Shown in pieces: positions 12,935 to 17,109 of a DNA stretch of 17,109 bases. This DNA comes from JBFXDW01 sp050180745. Its GTDB lineage: Bacteria > Pseudomonadota > Alphaproteobacteria > UBA9219. The position numbers were made by a program, and so were the translations under genes. Location of the stretch: NCBI GenBank assembly GCA_050180745.1, contig JBFXDW010000037.1:1-17109 (forward strand). The letters run 5' to 3'. How positions within the stretch are numbered: position 1 is the first letter of the stretch; each line of letters begins with the position of its first letter. Below the pieces are notes generated by a model. It had not been told where the DNA came from. It saw only the letters and a list, made by a program, of their open reading frames with translations, and made no database searches.

Positions 12935-13624
12935 ATGGACATATACAACGATGTGCTTTTCGACATGGAGTGGTCGGTTGATCAGTCCGGGTATCACGTT
13001 GAGCACGATAAAATTTCTGAGGATGTAAAAGGTCGGGAACGGTTGTATGCCGAAGCGAGCAAAACAGATTGGCTCGTCCCACGAGGGGGCAAGATGCGGA
13101 AGTACAATCCATTCTTGCAAACCCCAGAGGTCGCTAGAGTTTTCTCGAAACTTCCACTCGATCCCAAAACGAGAGAAGTGATGCCCGAAGCTGCGGTCGA
13201 GTTCGCTAACAAATACGGTTTGTTAGGTGTAGGTATCTTCAATAAGAAGGGAGGAGAAGATTTAAAGGAGTGGTCTTCTATTATAGACAGGTTCTCTGAT
13301 ATTTTTTCGCTCCTTGATGAAGGATACGCGGAAATTGCCTGTTATTCTTTCAACGAATTTAGCAACTGGGGCTTGGTGATGCGACCTTCTATTTCTCCTG
13401 CGAAAAAGAAAGGTGACCGGGTTTTTGAGATTAACCCGAAATATTTATGTGGCGCGATGTGGATCATGCTTGCCGATGAGCTGTCACGAGGAACTCAATT
13501 AAAGTCATGCGGAAATCCCGAGTGCAGCACTTGGATAAAAAAGAGGTCGAATAAAAAGTTTTGTTCAGATCGGTGTAAGCAAAGAATGTTCCGTGTCAGA
13601 CAAAAGGAGAATGCAACGCTATAG
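12935..13624 (+). CDS. Protein with C-terminal CGNR-like zinc ribbon
   Basis: The 229-residue protein ends in four cysteines arranged as C192-x4-C197-x12-C210-x3-C214 within CGNPECSTWI and KKFCSDRCKQR, followed by a basic tail (RMFRVRQK). This is the pattern of CGNR-type zinc fingers, thought to bind DNA. The N-terminal about 190 residues are unknown and predicted soluble. The ATG at 12935 has no ribosome binding site; an in-frame ATG at 12965 is also without one, so the gene may be weakly translated or leaderless. It is divergent from the AlpA-like gene across the GTTACGGT repeats and convergent with the ATPase-nuclease gene, only 7 bases apart. Its role as a regulator or as defence cargo is open. 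Confidence 0.7.
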   Translation: MDIYNDVLFDMEWSVDQSGYHVEHDKISEDVKGRERLYAEASKTDWLVPRGGKMRKYNPFLQTPEVARVFSKLPLDPKTREVMPEAAVEFANKYGLLGVGIFNKKGGEDLKEWSSIIDRFSDIFSLLDEGYAEIACYSFNEFSNWGLVMRPSISPAKKKGDRVFEINPKYLCGAMWIMLADELSRGTQLKSCGNPECSTWIKKRSNKKFCSDRCKQRMFRVRQKENATL

Positions 13625-13631
13625 TGATAGG

Positions 13632-15608
13632 TCAGTTGATTCCTGCCTTGTCAAAAAAAGCTTGGTTTCTTTCGTGGGCGTCATCAATCAGCTGATCCCA
13701 TTCGATAACTTCAATGAACCCTTTATAGTCGCCTTGTAAAGCATATATCCTGCCCCGACCATCGGGAGTGGCGGGCCATGAGGATGTCCAATCTGCTAGT
13801 TTTCCACGTCTGTCTGCTACTAAGAAACAATGGAATCTTGTGTTTGGTGAAAGGCGTATGGGGCGTCCATCAATATCAACAGCGTTGTTTGTTTGCATTT
13901 CCCGTATATATTTCTCTATCTGAAACTGCGGGTTCTCATCATCCTTGTATGTTTGTCTTCCTGGTCTTTTGAATTCTACAACTAGAACGTAGGGGTCGCT
14001 ATTTCCATGGCGCAATCCATAGGCGTTATCAAATACAAGCAGGTCTGCACGATCTCCATTTTGTGAGACTTCAAGAATTTCCTGAAACGGCATATCTGAA
14101 CTGAACGTACGAGAAAAAGTCAATCTTTCATCTATAATCCAAAGATCATGACTGGCGGCCTCTACGCGAGACGATTTTATCCTAATCGGGCATATGAAAT
14201 TGTGTAATGTGCTTTCAAGCTCATAGTCGCTATCAGAACTTGTTTTTTGTGCTGCTTTCAATAACTCTCGAAGAAAATCAATCAAAACTTTTCGCCGAAC
14301 GACGTATTCGGCAAGACTGCGCCTTTCTGTATCTATCACTGCGGTTGATGCTTCTTTTAATGCACCATCGAATGTTTCATATTTAAAAGGTTCTCGACGT
14401 AGCTTTTCAACAACAGCGTTTATTTTATCACGTTGCTTTTTGTCGCGGCGGTATCTGTGTATTGATAGGGTACCGTAAAGTTGATCGTCCCTAGTTTCTC
14501 CGGCTGGGACGATTTTTGAGAGTTCTTCTAAAGTATCGAATTCTATCGATGGGTAATGTCCTACAATTTTGGAAATTTCTTGCATTTGGTCTTTTTTCAC
14601 TTTTTTCAGAGGTTCGTCTAGAAAAGTAGCAATTTTAGCCATGCACGAGTCATTGATTATCTTTTCGATAACATCATCCTCAAATGTAAATTTCGTCCTT
14701 TCTTGATTGACGTGTGTATTTAGGAACTCCCCGCTCAGCAGAGCATGAAAAACTCTTTCTTCATTCTCACAAGAGAATGCCTTAAGTCCTAATTTCCCGT
14801 CTATAGGTTGAGAGTGGACTGTCCTATCGTGTGCGATAAAATGAACAAAGTTGCTTCCCTGTAGGTTGCTGCTAACGACTTTGTCGCATTCGAGCATTTC
14901 TAGGGTTAGCTTATTTCCTTCGTGTAAAACGTATGTTTTTTCTTTGTGTTTTATGTAGTCTTGAATATCTTGAGGAAATGTTCGACTATCTTCTCCATAA
15001 GAAATAGATATCTGGGGGCACATATTTCCAACCATAACCGGAAGAAAATGAGACAACAGGTGCTGAAAGAGATAAGTGGCTCTTTGTGGGAACTTCTCGG
15101 CGTAGGCTTTTCTTAGGCCGATAAAAACCGCATTAAGACCTGTTTCGTTGTCGATAGGGTTTACATCTTCTAGGGCTTCATTTTCTATTTGTTCTTCATC
15201 CTTAAGGACAAAACGAAAACTGCGGCGTTGTTTATGTCCGTTGTCCAAGAAGTCACTTGTGATTTCAATTTCTTCAAAGCATGACAGCCATAAGAGACGC
15301 CCGACACCCTTCCCACCTCGAGTAATTTTCTTGTGTTCGGTATCTGTTGTTAGGAAGGCATTGTAATTTTCTGCATCCAATCCTTTTCCGTTATCCTGAA
15401 CGATAATCTTTAGCGGACTCTTATTTTTTCCTTTCTTTATCGTGACTTCAATCCGGCCTAGAGCTGCAACCTGCTTGTCAAATTTATCCTGCGTTGAATG
15501 TATGGAATTCATAACTGCTTCAAACAGCGGTTGAAGTGCCTCTGCGGTTGTCCGAGGCTCTGGCAAGCGTCTGACGCGTCCAACAAAATCAGTTTTCATC
15601 GTTGTCAT
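13632..15608 (-). CDS. GHKL ATPase fused to a PD-(D/E)XK nuclease-like domain (candidate defence protein)
   Basis: The 658-residue protein has a Bergerat-fold ATPase at the N-terminus: N-box FEAVMNSI (E30, N34), G1 box DNGKG (72-76) and G2 region RGGKGVGR (97-104). These are the nucleotide-binding motifs of the Hsp90, gyrase B, MutL and histidine kinase superfamily. A central helical region follows (about 300-480). The C-terminal region has D522 in ADLLVF, E545-F-K547 in VVEFKRPGR, and Q563-x3-Y in QIEKYI, the order D, ExK, Q expected of a PD-(D/E)XK nuclease. There is no signal or membrane segment. The ATG at 15608 has GAGGA about 7 nt upstream. It sits beside the integrase, where P4-like islands often carry anti-phage cargo. 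A nuclease gated by ATP-driven dimerisation is inferred, not shown. Confidence 0.75.
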   Translation of the reverse strand: MTTMKTDFVGRVRRLPEPRTTAEALQPLFEAVMNSIHSTQDKFDKQVAALGRIEVTIKKGKNKSPLKIIVQDNGKGLDAENYNAFLTTDTEHKKITRGGKGVGRLLWLSCFEEIEITSDFLDNGHKQRRSFRFVLKDEEQIENEALEDVNPIDNETGLNAVFIGLRKAYAEKFPQRATYLFQHLLSHFLPVMVGNMCPQISISYGEDSRTFPQDIQDYIKHKEKTYVLHEGNKLTLEMLECDKVVSSNLQGSNFVHFIAHDRTVHSQPIDGKLGLKAFSCENEERVFHALLSGEFLNTHVNQERTKFTFEDDVIEKIINDSCMAKIATFLDEPLKKVKKDQMQEISKIVGHYPSIEFDTLEELSKIVPAGETRDDQLYGTLSIHRYRRDKKQRDKINAVVEKLRREPFKYETFDGALKEASTAVIDTERRSLAEYVVRRKVLIDFLRELLKAAQKTSSDSDYELESTLHNFICPIRIKSSRVEAASHDLWIIDERLTFSRTFSSDMPFQEILEVSQNGDRADLLVFDNAYGLRHGNSDPYVLVVEFKRPGRQTYKDDENPQFQIEKYIREMQTNNAVDIDGRPIRLSPNTRFHCFLVADRRGKLADWTSSWPATPDGRGRIYALQGDYKGFIEVIEWDQLIDDAHERNQAFFDKAGIN

Positions 15609-15691
15609 GTGGTATCCTCGCGTCAGTCATGTGTGTATGTGATAAGATATAGAGTAAAACAGGATTCGTTGCGCCAATATTTTTATGGCCG

Positions 15692-16924
15692 TTATGCCGC
15701 CTGTCCAAATTTTCCTTTAATCACCCTGCCATTATCGGCGACGTTGTCGATATAGTTTGCCCAGTCCTGCATCATTTTCTTACGTTTGGGCAGGTGTATG
15801 GCGCGGTTATAGGCTTCACCGAGAGGGCCTGCGGCTTTGTGGGCGAGTTGGGCCTCGATCACGTCTGGCTCATAGTCCAGCTTTTCTCTGATCGTCGTTC
15901 GGGCCAGCGCTCGAAAGCCGTGGGCGGTCATTCGGCCTTTGAAGCCCATGCGCTTGATGGCCATGAGGACGGAGCCGTCGCTCATGGGGTCTTTGGGGCG
16001 GATGGGGCTTGGGAAGACCCACGGGGTCTTGAGGTGCTTGTATTCTTCGCGTTGTTCCTTGAGGAGCTCGATGGCTTGTCGTGAAAGAGGGACGATGTGA
16101 ACGCGGCGCATTTTCATGCGCTCTGCCGGGATTGTCCAAAGTTTTTCCTCGAAGTCGATCTCTTCCCATTTGGCTCCGCGCAGTTCACCGGGGCGGACGA
16201 AGGTAAGGAGGTTGAAAAGGATAGCACGTCGGGTTCCGCTGAAAAGGCGTTGGTCATTATGTTCGATAGCTTGGAGGAGTTCGGGGATTTCCTTGCTGTC
16301 CAGTGCAGCGAAATGTTCTGTCTTTTTTGTTTTTAGAGCGCCAGCAAGATTGGGGATAGGGTTGTTTGCACAGCGACCCGTTTGGATGCCGTAACGGAAG
16401 ACTTGCCCACACAGGCCTTTAACGCGGGCTGCTATATCCAGAGCGCCGCGTGCTTCTATTTTCCGAAGGGTGTCCAGTATCTCTGGCGCGTCAATGCCGG
16501 ATATGGGGCGTTTGCCGATATATGGGAAAATGTCCATCTCCAGCCTTCGCAGGATGTTGGAGGCGTGGTGGTCGCTCCATCCGCTGTCTTTCTTGATCTC
16601 ATGCCATTCGCGGGCAATGGCTTCAAAGGTATTGGCGGCGTTTCGGACGATTTCTTGCCTGTGCTCCTGCTTAGCAGCAGAGGGGTCTATGTCCTTGAGG
16701 AGCTGTTTCTTGGCGAGGTCACGTTTTTCTCTAGCCTCTGCGAGCGTCACGAGGGGATAAGGGCCGAGGGAAATACGTTTCTCTTTGGCGAGATAATAGT
16801 ACTTGAGCCGCCAGAGTTTGCCTCCGGCTGGGGTGATTTCGAGGTATAGGCCAGCTCCGTCAAAGAGCTTGTAGGCTTTGTCCTTCGGTTTGGCGTTCTT
16901 CACGGCCTTGTCTGTCAGCTTCAT
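15692..16924 (-). CDS. int: P4-type tyrosine integrase
   Basis: Site-specific recombinase that integrates the island into a tRNA gene. ATG 16924 (410 residues) has GGGGG 5 nt upstream; a GTG at 17011 would add 29 untypical residues. The N-terminal DUF4102 arm-binding domain is intact (about 1-80: LTDKAVKNAKP, DGAGLYLEI, ISLGPYPLVTLAEAR). A core-binding domain (about 98-185) follows. The catalytic domain has R244 in RPGELR, H335-x2-R338 in HGFR, H362 and the nucleophile Y372 in AYNRA. Nothing looks broken, so the enzyme should be active. The stretch is visibly richer in G and C than the ATPase-nuclease gene next to it, consistent with cargo of separate origin. It lies 83 bases before the next gene and reads away from the tRNA. 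Confidence 0.93.
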   Translation of the reverse strand: MKLTDKAVKNAKPKDKAYKLFDGAGLYLEITPAGGKLWRLKYYYLAKEKRISLGPYPLVTLAEAREKRDLAKKQLLKDIDPSAAKQEHRQEIVRNAANTFEAIAREWHEIKKDSGWSDHHASNILRRLEMDIFPYIGKRPISGIDAPEILDTLRKIEARGALDIAARVKGLCGQVFRYGIQTGRCANNPIPNLAGALKTKKTEHFAALDSKEIPELLQAIEHNDQRLFSGTRRAILFNLLTFVRPGELRGAKWEEIDFEEKLWTIPAERMKMRRVHIVPLSRQAIELLKEQREEYKHLKTPWVFPSPIRPKDPMSDGSVLMAIKRMGFKGRMTAHGFRALARTTIREKLDYEPDVIEAQLAHKAAGPLGEAYNRAIHLPKRKKMMQDWANYIDNVADNGRVIKGKFGQAA

Positions 16925-17011
16925 CTTGCCCCCACTTTTTCGCGCTTGCCCCCGTTTCTTGCCCCTAAAGCTTCCGGCTGTGGGCGAATGCAAGCAATCT
17001 AACACGAACAC

Positions 17012-17046
17012 AGATAAAGAAAAAGCGCTGTATTTTCAGCGCTTTT
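17012..17046 (-). terminator. Intrinsic terminator downstream of the tRNA
   Basis: A perfect 10-bp stem, AAAAGCGCTG (17021-17030) with CAGCGCTTTT (17037-17046), has a 6-base loop. Read on the minus strand it ends in a T-rich run (TTTTTCTTT, down to about 17016). It would stop transcription from the tRNA before the integrase gene. Confidence 0.75.
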
Positions 17047-17048
17047 GT

Positions 17049-17083
17049 GAACATCTATGAACGGGAGCGAACGTCTGCGAATG
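17049..17083. repeat. GAAC repeats phased at 10 bp next to the tRNA end
   Basis: GAAC, GAAC, GAAC and GAAT begin at 17049, 17059, 17069 and 17079, exactly 10 bases apart. The larger unit is a 15-base repeat, GAACATCTATGAACG and GAACGTCTGCGAATG, 20 bases apart with 11 of 15 matching. Position beside the tRNA end and the integrase gene suggests arm-type integrase or excisionase binding sites. Confidence 0.5.
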
Positions 17084-17089
17084 AGGTCT

Positions 17090-17109
17090 TGGAGGCACGG
17101 GCCGGAATC
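17090..17109 (-). tRNA. 3' end of a tRNA (probably Cys), likely integration site
   Basis: Read on the minus strand, the last 20 bases are GATTCCGGCCCGTGCCTCCA: the end of a T-loop, the 3' strand of the T-stem, a 7-base acceptor strand (CCGTGCC), discriminator T and an encoded CCA. T at position 73 with a GCCTCCA end matches tRNA-Cys best; Gly or Thr are possible. The rest lies beyond the window. A P4-type integrase gene starts 165 bases away, so this is the probable att site. Confidence 0.65.

Noticed and set aside
12838..13120. Longer start for the AlpA-like gene and other minus-strand frames over the divergent region
   Set aside because: They cross the promoter and operator repeats and lack a ribosome binding site, while the ATG at 12837 has a clear AGGAG.
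16097..16849. Plus-strand open frames opposite the integrase
   Set aside because: They are shadows in a GC-rich gene; the integrase on the minus strand has all family motifs.

Overview
This window looks like accessory DNA from a proteobacterium. An alphaproteobacterium is most likely, judging from the DUF5681 protein, the P4-type integrase and the tRNA-Cys-like tRNA end, but that is an inference. It holds two blocks: a polymorphic-toxin (Rhs) locus on the left (1-9060), read right to left, and an integrase-linked genomic island on the right (about 9300-17109) that ends at the 3' end of a tRNA.

The Rhs locus starts with a 1631-residue surface or secreted Rhs protein (4026-8921). It has a long Sec-type leader, six HAF-like repeats, a DUF6531 segment, YD repeats, the Rhs core and a variable 122-residue C-terminal tip. 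Behind it lie three more tip modules on the same strand. Each begins with a copy of the 3' end of the Rhs core and is followed by a small membrane or exported protein, the probable immunity factor. The order is Rhs/tip 1 - Sel1-repeat immunity; core fragment plus phospholipase A2-like tip 2 - multi-pass membrane immunity; core fragment plus unknown tip 3 - single-TM immunity; core fragment plus unknown tip 4 - start of a further signal-peptide protein cut by the left edge. The core copies shrink with distance (about 790, 435 and 168 bp) and differ in a mosaic way. This fits a silent cassette array that can recombine onto the expressed gene to swap toxin tips.

The stretch 8922-9318 holds the probable Rhs promoter and no gene. 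From 9319 to 11051 three minus-strand genes follow (DUF5681 protein and two unknowns), with a recognisable sigma70-type promoter at 11139-11167. On the plus strand, 11311-12055 holds two tiny coupled reading frames and a small membrane protein, with an intrinsic terminator embedded in the second tiny frame.

The right block is P4-like: a primase-type C-terminal fragment and an AlpA/excisionase-type regulator (minus strand), a divergent gene with a C-terminal zinc ribbon, a GHKL ATPase fused to a PD-(D/E)XK nuclease-like domain (candidate anti-phage gene), and a P4-family tyrosine integrase. It ends in a terminator, a set of 10-bp-phased GAAC repeats and a partial tRNA that is the likely attachment site. 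The other attachment site is not visible, so whether the Rhs locus belongs to the same island is open.
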